DNA of 64,000 bases from Ryuthela nishihirai (GCA_038380435.1 JAWZYU010000027.1:1919156-1983155); one strand, 5' to 3'; shown: positions 1-11,652, counted from the first letter of the stretch. Notes: a model not told the origin generated them from the sequence alone. Numbers and translations: made by a program.

Positions 1-2215
1 AGAAATATTTTCCATAAACAATATTACGGAAGGCATTAACACAGCTAATATAAAAAGTACTAGAGAAATCAATAATCCTAAAAACCTTAAATGTAATATT
101 CAGTTTATTAACAGATTGATTGTCTTGGAAAGGCGGGCTGAAAGAAGGGCTAGAAAAACGAGAATTTTAGATCATATAATCTATTATAAAAGGATTAACG
201 CATTAACAAAGAAGAAAATTAAGGAAGCCAGAAGGATGGAATGGGACAATTTCTGTCAAAGCATTGACCTTTTTACTCCCTCGGCAAAAATATGGAAAAT
301 GATAAGGTCAGTTGGAAAACCGGTGTCTTCTTCTCTTTCCTGGAATGTTTTGCTTTTAGAGGAAAACAAAACTTTAGAAAATGTAGCAAATGAATTTGCA
401 CTTATGTTTTCAACTTCAGGAACTAATTTAGTATCTCCTGAATTTCTTGAGAACCCGTTTGTGGTAGAGAGGGAATTAGAAAAGGCATACAATCTAAATC
501 CAAAAGCTCCTGATTTCTTGGACAGGAAATTTAATATGAGTGAATTTAAACTTGCTCTTCAACACTCTAAATCATCTACCTCTCCGGAACCAGACGGTAT
601 ATTCTATATGCTACTCAAGAATCTTCCGCGAAAACATTTTAACACTTTACTAGATCTTTTTAACGAAATCTGGGATATATTTGGAATACATCTTTAGTTG
701 TTCCAGTTCTCAAGCCTACAAAATCAGCTGGAGATATATGACATCTTATAGACCTATTGCACTCTTCTCGTGCTTGGGAAAATAATTTGAAAGAATGGTG
801 AACAGAAGACTAAATTGGATAACAGAATCAAACCATCTCCTTCACTATAACATTAATGGCTTCAGAGCTGGCAGAAGTTCAGTGAACTTTATTATTGACC
901 TTGTCACATATATTCAAACAGGACTGAATGTTAAGAATATGTACACAGTTGCTATTTTTATAGATCTTCAAAAAGCTTACGACTCTATTTGGATTAACGG
1001 AATGCTTTACAAACTTCTGAAACTTGGAATTGCTGGAAACATGTTTTCTTATATTAAGAACTGGATGAAGGACAGGAAGATAATAGTGAAACTTAAAGAC
1101 ACCCTTTCAGATTCTTTTCCTTTGGATAAAGGCTTACCACAGGGCGGTATTTTGAGCCCTATGTTATTTGACTTGTATATATATATATGACCTCCAAGAT
1201 ATTTTATCCAGAAGTGTTAAATATTCCATGTATGCAGATGATATGGTTATCTGGTTAACAAGAAGAAATTTAACTAGAATACATACAGTACTAAAAAGGC
1301 ACTAGATGATACTAAACATTATTTTAAGTCATGGAGTTTAGACATCTCAAAAGATAAAAAGGTGATTTTGCCATTTTGCAAAAGTAGAAATCTTCCAAAC
1401 GTAAAATTTTACATTCAAAATGAACCTTTGTAAGTCGTAAAACAACATCGCTCTCTGGGAGTCTTACTAGATTCGGAGTTGAGGTGGAACCCTTATGTTC
1501 AACAGCTTGTTTCCTCTTCTAAATCATTCCTCAATATCCTCAAGTGCATTGGCTCAAGTAAAGGAGGAGCCTCACCAAATCAGATGTTGCATCTCTATAA
1601 AACTATGCTGAGATCCCGTTTAGAATATGGTGGATTCTTATTGGAAAGTATGAGTCCAGCCCTTGTCAAAAAGCTTGAGAGAATCCAGAATAGAGCTCTG
1701 AGAATCTGTCTGGGACAATTGCAGATGTGTCCAACTATATCGCTTAATACTGAGGCAAATATTCCAGCTCTCTCTGTAAGAAGACCACATATATTATTTT
1801 CACACTTTTCTCGAATGATACTTAAATTGGAATATGATCCTGTCACAGACAAGATCTTGCTTGGATCTAGGAAAAAGAAAAGCCATGTTATAACTTCAAT
1901 TCGGAGTCAACCTCTCTTTAAATTAGTAGTTTGCAAGAACACAGGGTTGATTTAATATCTAAAGATCCTCCTTGGACCTTTTCGAGTCCAAATTGCTCAT
2001 TTTCCATACCTGGTTTCTCCACTGAAAAAGAAATGGATATTGCTGCTCAAAACATAATTGCTTCAGAATTCATTTACGGTCACTATAAAGATCATGTGAA
2101 GATCTTCACGGACGAATCTTTCGAGAGACAGTGTGGTACTCGGAGTTTTGCAATCCCGAGTTCGATGTAACTATCTGTCGCCATTTTCTTCCAGTCACCC
2201 GACTTTCCCTCAGTA
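1..2215 (+). pseudogene. I-like non-LTR retrotransposon ORF2, 5' part (RT and start of RNase H), broken
   Basis: Decayed reverse transcriptase of a non-LTR retrotransposon that begins before the window. An open stretch at 116-697 holds the pre-RT and finger region. A second at 795-1190 contains the palm motif FIDLQKAYDSIW (from about 957) and GLPQGGILSP (from 1131). The catalytic YADD is at 1231-1242 in a different frame. The thumb follows at 1479-1955, including a run reading RSRLEYGG. The first RNase H aspartate lies in FTDES near 2100-2118. At least four frameshifts or stops break it: near 700, in a (TA)n run at 1175-1190, near 1290 and near 1430. RNase H after the RT is typical of the I/R1/LOA groups rather than Jockey proper; that assignment is inference. 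The rest of the RNase H continues after a 1.5-kb interruption (see 3700-4605). No endonuclease is visible in the window. Confidence 0.85.
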
Positions 2216-3385
2216 AAACGGCTAGAAAACAACAACTTGGACCGCCATGTTGAGGACGATGGGCCATCTGGGCCTTTGCACACGGCACCCAGTCCAAGAA
2301 ACGAGAAAAACAAAGCCATAAAATCGGGAAAGAGAGTTTTTGAATACGCGCAGCAATGGGCACCAAGAACTGCACAAGGGTTGACTCAGGATCACGCCGG
2401 ATGCTGGGATATCCAATAAAAATCGGACAGCGCCAATGAACTTCGGCCACCGCTGTCAGCGGACGAATTCTGTTGTCCAATGAGAGGTGACCGCGGGGCC
2501 CTGTTCGAATTCTGAAGCGCGACAAAGGAGAAGAGAAGTGCGTGTGCTGGTGTGTGGACACGTGCGATCCAAAGTGAGATCGGAGTAAAAAGAGACAATG
2601 GACCCCAGGAAAATGGAAGGCGACGCAGCTAAGCAGCGGTCGAAGATGCTGTCGGCCGAGGCAGACCACTAGGAAAGAAAGGGGGAAGAACGAGTGTACC
2701 CCACCCTCCGGATGCCCCCAACTTGTAAAATCACACAAACCGTCGACGAGACCCTTTCTCAGAGAAAAGATCAGTGAGCAACATACAACGAGCAACCCAG
2801 CCCCTGGAGCGACCTGCGAATAGAGAGAGACGAAGCCCCCCTGTCAAGCTACCCGCCGGAGCCACTCACCGGCGCTTCCAATCTCGTCACCAGCGGACTT
2901 ATGAGGTGTTTTTCGCCGATGAACTATTCATGCCCTTAATGGAGCCTGGACGACAATGCCCAGAGCGCGGAGGATCTCCTCTTGGCCGAGCCTCAGTATA
3001 ACAGACGAGAAAGAGCTCAACGATGGAGCAAACTAGACTAAAAAGTTTAGCAGCCGTTTTTCTGAGATTCTTTAGTTTTACCACTACAGTATTAGTCCCT
3101 AAATGTCCCTTTTTTTCTCTCTGAGTCTCCCAGAATATATCGCCAATAAGGTTCAGTTGCCTGACGTGTACTATAGTATTTGGCATTGTGATCCGACCCC
3201 AGATGATCGGTCGTGTATTTTCTAAATAAAGTATGGTTCGGTCCCAGATGATCGGTCGTGTATTTTCTAAATAAAGTATGTTTGTTATATACCTTCCTGT
3301 ACGAATGAGTTCTTATTGATGAGAAGGAAGCTTCCCCCCCCCCCCCGCAAACAGCATTGAAAACACAACGCAATTATCAGTCTTT
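2216..3385. mobile_element. GC-rich insertion of unknown class (possible solo LTR)
   Basis: About 1.2 kb splits the RNase H region of the retrotransposon. It is visibly richer in G and C than its surroundings. It carries a CCAAT motif near 2480 and two AATAAA polyadenylation-type signals (3225-3230, 3270-3275) near its right end, an arrangement that would suit an LTR. Several ORFs of 60-230 codons lie here on both strands, but none resembles a known protein. The left boundary could be anywhere from about 2165 to 2225, and the right boundary is hidden by a SINE at 3386. No target duplication was established. Alternatives are a captured 5' UTR or gene segment, or an unclassified SINE-like element. 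Confidence 0.4.
3198..3281. repeat. 45-bp period tandem duplication carrying two AATAAA signals
   Basis: Two near-identical copies, 3198-3236 and 3243-3281, contain AGATGATCGGTCGTGTATTT followed by CTAAATAAAGTATG. Each copy carries one polyadenylation-type hexamer. Confidence 0.85.
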
Positions 3386-3557
3386 ATCTAAGGGACCTGG
3401 GTTCGAGCCCCGGGTAAGGCATGGATGTATGTGTCGTTTTTCTGCTGAGGTCCTGCCATCCTCTCAGACCTTCTACTATGGCATATAAACTGACAGGCTC
3501 CTGTCAGACCTCTGTGGCAAGCAGCTGCTTGAGGGGTATTTACTTATTTTTTTATTA
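3386..3557 (+). mobile_element. tRNA-derived SINE, family A, 5'-truncated
   Basis: The copy begins inside the tRNA-like head. The polymerase III B box is at 3400-3410 (GGTTCGAGCCC), but the A box is missing. The tail region contains the family signature CAAGCAGCTGCTTGAGGGG followed by a T- and A-rich run. Related copies are at 11058-11240, 33617-33816 (most complete), 53960-55350 (split) and 58885-58968. Movement would depend on LINE machinery supplied in trans. Confidence 0.8.
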
Positions 3558-3699
3558 TTTTGGGGTCTAACCTACCGGTTGCCCCTAGTTTTTACCCCCC
3601 ATCAACTAGATCTGGTGGGGTAAGGTAGAACACCAGTGTGGAAGAGCGACTGCTACCTTTTGTGTTCCCGAAGTCTCGCATTTTGAGGCAGTGCGACTT

Positions 3700-4605
3700 C
3701 AAAACCTAACAGAAGTTCTCATTTCGGATTTGCACGCCATTGCCTGGCACTTAAATGCTGCATTAAACAGTCACACCAAAAAATAGTTTTATTAACAGAC
3801 AGCAATTCCTCTTTACATTTTCTTGAAGGTGACCCCTGCCGATACAATAATCATAGAATTTTTCGGAGCATATTAAAATCCTGAGCAATCATCGCGAAAA
3901 ATGGTGCAGAATTTATACTACAATGGATCCCTGCACATGTGGGGATTCAGGGTGATGGATTCGCTAACCTTTTGGCAAAAGCAGCACTCTTGCATGAAAA
4001 ATCCCTCTTCTCCTACATGGGAAATACACACCTCAAGAAGTTAATCAAGAAAAAAATAAACGAAACATTTCGACATCATTTAGAGATATTAACATCTGGG
4101 AGATTCAATCATCGAAGCATGATTGAGAATGAGATTTCTCCGTTTCGAAACTTTGGTTTGACCAGAAGGAATACTATATGTATCACCAGGCTCAGAACGG
4201 GCTCAACTTTATTAAACGATTCCTTATTCAAAATGAAAAAAGTAAATTCTCCGAACTGTGTTCATTGGAATGTGAAAGAAAGAGTATCACATATGCTCCT
4301 TAATTGTGAAGAATATGAAAATCAAAGGAGAGAATTAATAAACCGTCTAAAGAGAAATTATGTCACTGAATTGAGTCTTAAAATTCTATTAGTCCAAGAA
4401 GAACCTTCTCTTTAAGAAGATTTTGCTTTCAAGAAACTTTGAAATTTCTACATGGTTGTGATCTTTTTGAAAGAATTTAAAGGAACTTTGAACTTAGGTG
4501 AGGTCTTGCTTTTACGCAATTGTTCCATTCTTGACGATCTGGAAGAGAGGGACGAAAAGCCCCGAGTTTCCGGTAGTCTAGAGATTTTTTTTGACTGACT
4601 GATTT
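3700..4605 (+). pseudogene. I-like retrotransposon ORF2, 3' part (rest of RNase H and C-terminal domain)
   Basis: Continuation of the element at 1-2215. In shifting frames, 3700-3960 reads LHAIAW, LLTDSNSSLHFLE and FILQWIPAHVGIQGDGFANL, which are the later RNase H motifs, including the second aspartate and the HVGI...AN segment. The frame at 3939-4415 continues with LAKAAL, a basic linker and LRTGSTLLNDSLF, then CVHW...VSHMLLNCEEYENQR. The last resembles the cysteine/histidine motif at the end of I/R1-type ORF2 proteins. The stop is at 4413-4415. The 3' UTR probably runs to about 4605, where TGACTGACTGA occurs. A frameshift lies near 3780 and a stop near 3880. Confidence 0.8.
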
Positions 4606-5476
4606 TCTTCCTTTCCTTGTCACATCAATACATTCGAGTACACTGCACTTGTGTCAATCCCACTTCCCTTGCTAATCCGAATTCGTAGGTTCAGTCAGCC
4701 TCGATAGGGCGTCGCGTTTCGGTAGGAAATTTTCTTCCCTTGTCTGTGGGAATTTTTTTAGATTTGTGATCAGATCCGCAAAGCTACTTGCTTCTCTGCA
4801 GGTTTTGACAGAACAAACGACAATGCTATCTCAAGACTCGAACCCGTACCACAGCAGTTGCAATCTCACGGCGAGCAAAAACATTTCGATACGGAAGTGG
4901 CATCTTTCAACCGAATACCATACAACACGATTGGGATGATCTTCACAGATATTTTGCATATCTGCAATCTCTTTCCTGGACTCACCATGAGATACAAGTG
5001 TCCTTTGTACGTGAGTGAAACCTCATACCTTATGCACTTTTCGATAACCTCATACACGCTATGATGCCCCATTGCGAAGTGTTGATTTCTATTTGGAAGT
5101 GATCACACACCTAGCAGTCCTCAATTTCCGTTCTAACTAAATATCATATTTGACACTTTTGACGCCAGTGTTATATTTTATCAGGTAGCATTATGAAATT
5201 GTGAATACATTATGAATATGAATTCGATACATCTAGACATTTCCCTACCACCTTCCTTGCAAACTGGTAGAGCGATAGTTGTTTTACAAAACTTTTTCTA
5301 TAAATTCGTTTTAAAATGCAAGACATTATATTTTTCCTATTATCGTGCTTAAATTTCTGATTTTGGCTTCAAATCCGAAATATTCATTATAAGGATGGAT
5401 TCGAGATCAATATTTTGAGTCCCATCCCAATTACAGAAATATAAATCTGAGAAAATCCTAAAACATATTTCTATTC
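4606..5476. other. No recognised feature
   Basis: AT-rich sequence. The overlapping 68-codon ORFs at 4858-5072 lie on opposite strands and match nothing I recognise. Confidence 0.6.
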
Positions 5477-5665
5477 GCAGCCTTGGTGGCGCAGGGATAT
5501 CAACTTGGCGGGGTCCAGGTTCGAGTACCAGAATGGCATGATTATTTGTTAGCTCCAACTGAGGCAGTGGCCAGTTGTGACTTCGGTCTTAGTAGGGCAT
5601 GACCTTGTCTGAGAAGGCCTGTACAAGCTAGGAGTTTCTACAACCTTTTTCTGTCAGACATGTTT
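5477..5665 (+). mobile_element. tRNA-derived SINE, third family (C), single clear copy
   Basis: The head has an A-box-like TGGTGGCGCAGG (5484-5495) and a B-box-like GGTTCGAGTAC (5518-5528) at tRNA-like spacing. About 130 bp of body follows. The body phrase GACTTCGGTCTTA recurs near 14970, which suggests a repeated family, but no second full copy is visible. Confidence 0.55.
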
Positions 5666-5971
5666 CAAGATCAAATCAATATGTATTCATGGAAATGGAT
5701 GCTTACTTTAATTCTTCGCATTATGTGCTACTTTAGATTTTCTAATAATATTATTATGATATGAATTTGTACTGCTAACTCAGAAGTAATGTTGGCCACA
5801 TTTTAGCAATTTTCAAAAGTGGTATTTTCAGTTACTCAATTTGGACATTGTAGCTTCAATTAATATTTTCAATCTCAAAATGATAATAAAAACCCTATCA
5901 ATATGAAATATTAATGCGTTTATTACTGTAGTTACATTATTAAATAAGAATTACACTTCATTATGTCGGCT

Positions 5972-6190
5972 CGTTTTACCTCTGAAGGATCATTTTATGC
6001 AAAATACTTGCTAAACTGTCAACTCACAAGGAACCCAATGACTAGGAGGCTGAAGAGATGAAAAGAACCCACTGAGCAAGTTAAGGACACACATGAAAGA
6101 TCTCTGGTGAAGACAACTCGAGTGTTAGCATAGGCTATGGCTCTTCTGTACAGATGGATTTAATGCCCAATCTGAGGGGTGGTGTCCTCT
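5972..6190 (-). mobile_element. Old, diverged SINE family B copy
   Basis: Reads like the 3' end of family B in reverse. TTTTACCTCTGA is followed by a degraded match to the TTTGCA..TGCTAAA, CTCACAAGG and GAGG blocks seen at 11946-12332. Only the order of blocks supports the call. Confidence 0.45.
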
Positions 6191-6224
6191 TTCAAACCGA
6201 AGGGAGCAAGGATTTGCAAAAGTA

Positions 6225-6557
6225 CCGTATTTTAACGTGTATAAGGAACCCCCTGATTTTTCATCAAAGATATTTTTATTTTAAGATATAAAAAAAAAGA
6301 AATTTTTTATTCAACATCGACGGTCTCTTTATGCGTGCCCGTTGCTTGACGAACGCATGCACTTCTCCTCCAATAGGACGTCGCGACCCGTTGGGTGTCG
6401 GCCTGAGGCTTGCGGTGCTGCAAGTTATGAAGATTTGAGTTTGGAGGAATTGAGTAATTTGTTAATATCTATAATACTATCCATGTATAAGAAACCCTCC
6501 TATTTTTGGGACCCAATTTTTGGCAAAAAGGAATTCCTTATAAACGTTAAAATACGG
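6225..6557. mobile_element. TA-flanked MITE, 333 bp
   Basis: Terminal inverted repeats of about 23 bp begin CCGTATTTTAACGTGTATAA on the left, with the reverse complement on the right (one or two differences). TA dinucleotides flank both ends (6223-6224, 6558-6559), consistent with a Tc1/mariner-type target. There is no transposase. The termini resemble those of the element at 54005-55206. Confidence 0.75.
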
Positions 6558-6559
6558 TA

Positions 6560-7590
6560 ATTTCAACAATAGTACAGTAGAGACAATTAGTCTAGTGTGT
6601 AATCGATTTAATCAACACATGTTTCCTTTTTAGGGAAATAATAGTGATGGAAGTAAATAATGGCATACTTGAGTGTTGTTTTGCACATTCTATATATATA
6701 CATTAATCCACTCTTTTATTGTCGCATATGGAAAACATGAGGCGATTTTTCTTAAACGAGAAAACTATCACTATATTATTACTACATTGCATGTTTTCGA
6801 ATGCATCCGGAATGGTTCATCTAATCATGTTATGTTTCATCGGTTAACGTCTCCTGTAACGAATTAAGCGGAACCTACTCTAATTGTATTAATTTAGTAT
6901 GTAACACAACTGGTAGCTTAATATTTCTAAAATTTCTCAGTTGTACACATATCTCCAATACTGGTGCGTATCGTAAATAAAGTTAAAAACTAATTAATAT
7001 CATAAAATGGGAAATTTCTGTTTTGTCGAATAAATTGTTATTTCCCTGTTCCACTTTTTTTACTTTACATTTTTAGCTACTTTGTGTAAATAAATCATTT
7101 CGTCCGGTTTTCCTCTTTGGACATGCATCAGGTGACGAAAGGCTAACCACATACAGAGAACATATACTAACTACCACAAAGACAATGGCTAAAAATTGGC
7201 ATAGAACTATTATCATTCGCATAACATATTCGAAACACGGGATACAGTCTCTCGCTTTCAAATAGCTAAAGAATGATGTGTGATTCCAGGAATCTTCCGA
7301 TCCGCATTTCATCCTCTTGCTCTGACATGTGACAGTAACTTCCACTGACAAACTTCTGAACGGCTATGGTTTATAAAGCTTACGCATAAAATCCATTTCC
7401 TGACTATTTTTTGTATGAAACTCATTTAACCAAGCGAAATGCCTAAATCCAGAATGCAAAAAAAATATATTATTTTTAGAACAATATTAATGAGAAAAAA
7501 ATTCAAGGGTTAGGAGAATCAAGATACTTTTCGATTTTACAACACCAAAAAAAAAAAAATGAATTGTATTCTTGTCCAGGAGCCCGATAG
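6560..7590. other. No recognised feature
   Basis: AT-rich DNA without a supported gene. A 92-codon minus ORF (7073-7351) contains a hydrophobic stretch but has no recognisable homology or splice context. Confidence 0.5.
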
Positions 7591-7599
7591 GCAACTTTT

Positions 7600-8377
7600 C
7601 TCTTCTTTTGGTAAACAGGAAACGGTTTTTCACCTCTTATAGTAACGAAGGCACGACAACGATGTTCCATACTGTTCATGATGTTGAGAACCAACTCAGT
7701 AGGGAGTAACGACTATTTTTCATTTAAAGCAGTAATAAGCTCTCCCCTTTATTTCAGGTGGCGAGCTGAGGGCAGCAACACGTCTCCCTAGAGCATCCAA
7801 CACGTGCTCAATCGGATTTAGGTCGGGAGATCGAGCTGGACACTCCACGCACGTAAGTGTCTCCTCTTGAAGGTATTGTTCCACTAGTCGAGATCTGTGT
7901 GGACGAGCGTTATCATCCTGAAAGATGAATGTTTCATGTATTGCAGAAGCGTAAGTGATGTACATAAGGGTCCAGGAAGCCATCTCTATATGTTTGAGCA
8001 TTGAGGTTCCCACTCGTTAACACATAGAGATCTGTGCGTTCACCTAAGGAAATCCCACCCCAAACACACACGCTACCTCCTACGTAACTGTCTCTTTGAC
8101 TGATGTTACTGGGATGATAGCGGGTACGTCGTTCTCTCCGTATCAAACAATGCCAGGAATCATTCTGCAAGCAATATCTGGAGTTTTCTGTGAGCAGTAC
8201 GGACCTCCATTGCTCTTCTGCCCAGTTAACATGCATGTGTGCCCAATTCAACAGCTCTCCCCTGTGACGTGATTGGGTTTACAAATTACTGGCCTAGCGT
8301 ACAGACCTCCCTCATGAAGCCGTCTACGCACAATAGAAGCTGATACAACCTTCTTAGTGACTGCTGTAAGAGAGATG
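7600..8377 (-). pseudogene. Tc1-like (DD34E) transposase, truncated and frameshifted
   Basis: Minus-strand fragments assemble in order from SASIVRRRLHEGGLYARPV (end of the DNA-binding region) to VCVWGGISLGERTDL, then IFQDDNARPHRSR, then RSPDLNPIEHVLDALGRRVA, and ELVLNIMNSMEHRCRAFV at the C-terminus. The last two acidic residues are 34 residues apart, as in Tc1. The first catalytic position reads LLTENSRY where the family has TDESRF, so the aspartate is replaced. At least three frameshifts are present, and the N-terminal DNA-binding region is missing because the large inverted repeat starts at 8378. No terminal inverted repeat was found. Confidence 0.85.
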
Positions 8378-9228
8378 TATTAAGAAATAACTAATTTGGC
8401 CTATATATGATTTGAGTTTGACATCTTTAATTTATACTATCTAATGGCCCAATCTCAAGCTCCTATGAATTCCGATAATAATGAATAATTATTATCGATC
8501 GCTGGTGTTACGTCCCATGAGAAGCCTGCAAACGACAAAACCGTGATCCATAAGTTCATAATCTAATGGAGAAATTGCAAATGGAGATAGACAACGGAAT
8601 GTACCACATATATTGAAATATAAGTAGATGTTTTACCGAAATAAAAGCTTTAGAACACCGGTTTACGTAGGACAACATCTAAGGAGAGGGTGAAGTGGGC
8701 CATTTCCCCTTTTTCGAAATGCCAGTAAGTGTAATGGAGGAAAAAATTATTTAACTTGTGCATATTTCAGGTTATTTCAAGACATTTTTCAGTGACGTCT
8801 AAAACGGAGCAGAAAATGTTATATTGTAGCTGATATCCCTGTTGATTTTTGCAGGCTCCATTGGCTCTCTAAATTTCTCCCCCTCCCCCACACACTCACG
8901 TACACTTTATTTTTCCTACATCCGAGTTTCAAAAAGGCTTCAAAATTAAAAAAAAAACAATGAAAATTGATACCGATTAAAGGCCATTGTTCGAAACATC
9001 TGTAACAACTCATTATTTTGCTTCGATGGAGTTCGGAAAATATATGTGACAATGCAACTTTACAAGTTTTTTTCTGGTAATCTCTACTGGTTGAAACAGG
9101 GAAATAATTATTTTGAAAATAAGGCTTCATATGTTGAGACTATGTTTTGTCTTATTTAATAGAAGGGAGCTTGAAATTTTATCTTTACTTTTCCCGCCAC
9201 ACATTGTAAATTAATTATATTTTAATTA

Positions 9229-9624
9229 TTGAAATATGATCATTTAAAATTTTGTGAATTACAAAACAAAATTCTGAAGTTTATTATGAATCACAATTTT
9301 ATGAATTTAAAAAATATGATTATTGATAATAAAATTTTGGATTTAAGACAATTATATGTTTATAAAATCCTTCTGTTCGTATTTAAAAACCCATATTTAT
9401 TAAAATTGCAACATACAAAAATAAATCTTCGAAATAGAGCACTTTATTATGTACCTTTTTCAAGAAACGAAATTATCCAGAAACGTTTCATAATTCTAGC
9501 TCCGCAAAATTTTAATAAATTACAGAGCAGTATAAAGGGAAGGAAAAAATGAAAATATATTTAAAATCAAAATTAGGCGAAGATTATTAAATATAAACAA
9601 TATTGAGTCTTTATTTCACTGTTA
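9229..9624 (+). pseudogene. Non-LTR retrotransposon RT C-terminal fragment (left arm)
   Basis: The reading begins KYDHLKFCELQNKILKF and contains DLRQLYVYKILLFVFKN, LRNRALYYVPFSRNEIIQKR and FIILAPQNFNKL. This pattern (helical segment, aromatic-rich strand, AP.NFN.L..IK) is typical of the tail of non-LTR reverse transcriptases. One extra A in a poly-A run near 9546 ends the frame early; the other arm lacks it and continues to FKIRQRLLNI...FHC. The upstream catalytic domain is absent. An AATAAA near 10084 may be the old 3' end signal. Confidence 0.6.
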
Positions 9625-10646
9625 AGTGGCTTTCCTCGTTTCATATGACATTAAGGAAGAAATCTGAAATTATTGATTTTTGAAATATTTTCCCACTGTG
9701 AAACCTTTGAATCTATACTGTAAAAAGGCATATCGATTAAAATAATAATGTAATTTGACAACCTGTAAGAACATAAAACTCATTGGTTGTTCTTATATGG
9801 CTTCTATTTTAAAGTATTTCATTTCACGATAAATGTTATACATATATGATTTTATTTACTTTGAATTGTACATATTTGCTCATTTCACAGTAAATATTCT
9901 ACATACAGTTTTATTTATGTTCAGTTGTTATATTTGTTCATACGGAATTGGTGGATATATATTATTACTCATTATTTTAACTGATTATTATTATATATCA
10001 TTATTTTATCATTATTACTGTGTATGAATTATATGTCTTATATTTATTATTTTCATTAAGTGTATTATATGTTATATATGGTCAATAAACATATTGTCCT
10101 TCACCATATTTTTTTTTACATTTAAAGTTCTTTTCGATACATAATAAGCTACCGATTTATTTATAGGAGAAATTATATTAAATAATTATTGCTTTTATGT
10201 TTTGTATCATTGTAATACATCTACTGCAGATTGCAAGAACTCTAGCTCGTAGCCAATACGGTTACTGTACATTTTGAAAAATCGATTCCCTCCTCCCCAT
10301 AGTGAGGAAGTATTCTCGTTCAACTGAGTTTACCAAATATCCTGGGGCTTTGGCTAACGGAAGTTTACCTCATAAAATGTTCAATGAAGTGAAACAATTA
10401 TTTGAATTTAAAACACCTTAAACGAGGTCAATGTTATTCTCGAGCATTGTCTTCCGTCAACATAAAGAATAGTGCTTCTGAGAAATACCCATGATGCCTA
10501 GCGAATTGGCTGCGGTTAACGATTAATGTTACTAAATAATACAAGTTGATTGAAAGAGGGAGAAATTAATCTATTATGTACACAGATTATCTGTAGATAA
10601 TAAATTCAATAAATACTTATGCGCAAAAAAATATTTTTGGCAACTG

Positions 10647-10713
10647 TGCGGCACTCGAACCCAGGACTCTCTCGATACAAGCCAGCGTGCTGTAAACCAA
10701 CCACGGGCTCCGG
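10647..10713 (-). repeat. tRNA-like sequence in left arm
   Basis: On the minus strand a B box GGTTCGAGTGCC (10650-10661) follows a tRNA-like 5' half ending in TGGTTGGTTTACAGC. About 67 bp looks like a degenerate tRNA or SINE head. The identical arrangement lies in the right arm at 16063-16130. Confidence 0.5.
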
Positions 10714-10765
10714 AATTTATTTCCGCAATGCGACCATTCATATCTATTGCTGAAAGTGGCGGGAG

Positions 10766-10958
10766 TGACGTCATCTATAATCAAGAAAGGCATCTTATAT
10801 TTGCAATTGTTGCTAAGAGATAAGATGTAAATTATGACGTCACTCGCGCTTATATGTTAGTAATGAAAAAAATCGATCCAAAGTAAACTGACTTCCTTAT
10901 TTACATCTTAGCAACAATTACAAATACAAGTTGCCATTCCCGATTATAGATGACGTCA
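10766..10958. mobile_element. 193-bp fold-back MITE with TGACGTCA ends (left arm)
   Basis: Two arms of about 65 bp are inverted copies, both containing ATCTATAATC at the outside and TTGTTGCTAAGA inside. The outer ends are the palindrome TGACGTCA. The right-arm copy is 15818-16010, the same length. Confidence 0.7.
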
Positions 10959-11057
10959 GCAATAAATGTCAGATATATTTCGCAATAAAACAGTCAGTGT
11001 GATGTCATTTTATTATGCATTCTGATCGGTAATCTCAAAGATCTGAGTATAAAACTA

Positions 11058-11240
11058 AATCAATAAATATTCTCTCAAGCAGCTGCTTGCCACGGAGGTC
11101 TAACAGGAGCCTGTCAGTTTATAAACCACACTAGAAGGTCTGTGAGGATGGCGGGACCTCAACAGAAAAACAAAACAAACATCCATGCCTTATCTGGGGC
11201 TCGAACCCAGGTCCCGTTGATCAGTAGCCACTCTGCCTAG
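11058..11240 (-). mobile_element. tRNA-derived SINE, family A
   Basis: In reverse orientation: tail CAAGCAGCTGCTTGCCACGG, body, and the B box as GGGCTCGAACCC near 11198. The 5' end around the A box is degraded (CACTCTGCC), so the head is incomplete. Confidence 0.8.
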
Positions 11241-11593
11241 CTTATAAGAATATTGAAAACTGAGAGGAATTAAACGCTACCTAAATTGTCTGGAAAAGAA
11301 GAGTTTTACTCTACCTCATCTAAAATGAAGTCCTCTCTTTCGTCTCCGCTCTTCCCAGATCCACTCCCTCTCCGAAAAGCTCCCAGTAAAGAAAGCAGCA
11401 AAGACTTTATTCAGGAGAACGCCCCCTATCGGCATATCAAACTTTCGACAAAGTATTGCTCAAACAACTGTCATTGGGACAAATTTCTGTTTAGGACAAA
11501 TTTCCGTTTCGAACAAGTTTCCGTCGAACATATTACAGCAATCCTTTAGTTCTACCATAGTATAGGATATTCCCTTAGAGTTTTAAAAAATTT

Positions 11594-11652
11594 GATGTAT
11601 CGTGAACGATACATCTCTGGCAACCTTCGTGTACGTACACGAAGGTTGCTAG
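11594..11652. repeat. Two adjacent perfect or near-perfect hairpins
   Basis: Hairpin 1, 11594-11615, has 10-bp arms around a 2-base centre. Hairpin 2, 11617-11652, contains a perfect 30-bp palindrome at 11620-11649 centred on GTACGTAC. They are one base apart, in the loop of the large inverted repeat. No element ends were found around them. Confidence 0.85.

Larger units (their letters stand above)
8378..11033. repeat. Left arm of a 10-kb inverted repeat
   Basis: This segment is repeated in inverted orientation at 15743-18317, with near-identity by eye over long stretches. The outer edge is at TATTAAGAAATAAC and the inner edge at CTGATCGGTAAT. The left arm has about 110 bp near 8434-8542 that the right arm lacks. 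It contains a LINE C-terminal fragment, a tRNA-like sequence and a 193-bp fold-back MITE, each listed separately. Confidence 0.93.

Noticed and set aside
2106..2795. 229-codon minus-strand ORF
   Set aside because: Long for this window but lies in a GC-rich insertion where open frames occur on both strands. No recognisable domain, and its end overlaps the RNase H relic in antisense.
7073..7351. 92-codon minus ORF with a hydrophobic segment
   Set aside because: Could be a small membrane protein, but it has no homology, no signals and sits in AT-rich repeat DNA.
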